64,000 bases of DNA from Chitinophagaceae bacterium (GTDB lineage Bacteria > Bacteroidota > Bacteroidia > Chitinophagales > Chitinophagaceae). Each line of letters starts with the position of its first letter. Within the stretch, counting starts at the first letter, position 1. Position numbers and translations under genes: made by a program. The stretch is taken from positions 124,001-188,000 of the forward strand of contig JADJVB010000005.1 in the NCBI GenBank assembly GCA_016710745.1, read 5' to 3'. Positions 63,748 through 64,000 of this stretch are shown in pieces. The notes below the pieces were generated by a model. That model was given only the letters and a program-made list of their open reading frames with translations, made no database searches and was not told the DNA's origin.

Positions 63748-64000
63748 ATGACTAACGAAACGAAAAATAATTTCCATAATCATGGTCCGCTTACAATAGA
63801 AGCCTTAAATAATCTACAAAACAAGGGTTATAAATACCTACAGGTAAAAGGCTTCACCCTGGACCATCACCCGGAGTATGTTGAACCACATTATATCATG
63901 CTGGTACCTATAAAGGAGCTTTCAAAAAATCCTGCTAAAATGGGCATCTACGAGCAAATTGACAGCGACATGATCAAAGATTGGGCTTCAACCAGAGACA
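63748..64000 (+). CDS. hypothetical protein, 3' end cut off by window
   Basis: ATG 63748 opens a frame to the window edge (84 residues visible). It is polar, with HNHGPLTIEALNNLQNKGYKYLQVKGFTLDHHPEYVEPHYIMLVP. No signal peptide. I do not recognise the family from this part. Confidence 0.7.
   Translation, partial: MTNETKNNFHNHGPLTIEALNNLQNKGYKYLQVKGFTLDHHPEYVEPHYIMLVPIKELSKNPAKMGIYEQIDSDMIKDWASTRD

Overview
The window looks like a chromosomal piece of a Bacteroidota genome, most likely Chitinophagaceae or a close relative. The taxonomic signs are: type IX secretion cargo with gliding-motility C-terminal domains (15382-18189, 55676-58015), a type A sorting domain protein (27900-29246), a PorP/SprF protein (58044-58958), a bacillithiol enzyme (704-1450), a propeller-type sensor kinase with a LytTR regulator (32254-36597), and several upstream TAnnTTTG boxes of the Bacteroidota promoter type. 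Family names come from recognising motifs by eye; no database search was run.

Layout. 1-4.9 kb: DUF4294 fragment, bshB1, a fatty acid desaturase, a DUF1003 protein and glnS. 5-11.1 kb: tRNA-Cys with a strong terminator, then a compact plus-strand run (nucleoside phosphorylase, dapF, a broken DinB gene, CorA-type transporter, NUDIX, GNAT, proline iminopeptidase-like lipoprotein). 11.2-11.6 kb: RNase P RNA on the minus strand. 12.5-23.7 kb: two Tat-exported redox-type proteins, a large PKD-repeat adhesin, queuosine precursor transporter, pcm, phosphohexomutase, a DUF2279 protein and a PyrR-like phosphoribosyltransferase. 23.9-36.6 kb: accessory-type region with an Fe-S membrane oxidoreductase, two paralogous SHOCT proteins, a WG-repeat protein, cupin, T9SS cargo, serine hydrolase, a repeat-rich surface protein and a two-component system. 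36.8-46.4 kb: valS, an Lrp-type regulator divergent from ahcY, a prolyl oligopeptidase and pdxJ. 46.5-54.7 kb: a complete minus-strand tryptophan operon, trpL-E-G-D-C-F-B-(lipoprotein)-A, followed by a thioredoxin-like protein. 54.9-64 kb: NAD(P)-binding protein, T9SS adhesin plus PorP/SprF, an S9 peptidase with duplicated 3' debris, SDR, TspO, a YqjF-like protein and a truncated gene.

The two strongest observations are regulatory and technical. First, the trp operon has a classical attenuator: a 17-residue leader peptide with three consecutive Trp codons, followed by a terminator hairpin just before trpE. Second, five genes (DinB, amine oxidase, sensor kinase, trp-operon lipoprotein, trpD) are each broken by a single-base indel at or beside a homopolymer, and a one-base correction restores a full-length family member every time. 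That argues for sequencing or assembly error rather than five pseudogenes. A third theme is short palindromic repeats lying inside coding sequences (trpE twice, the Fe-S protein, possibly valS) and between genes. I did not find a defence system, CRISPR array, prophage or intact insertion sequence, and I see no clear novel multi-gene system.
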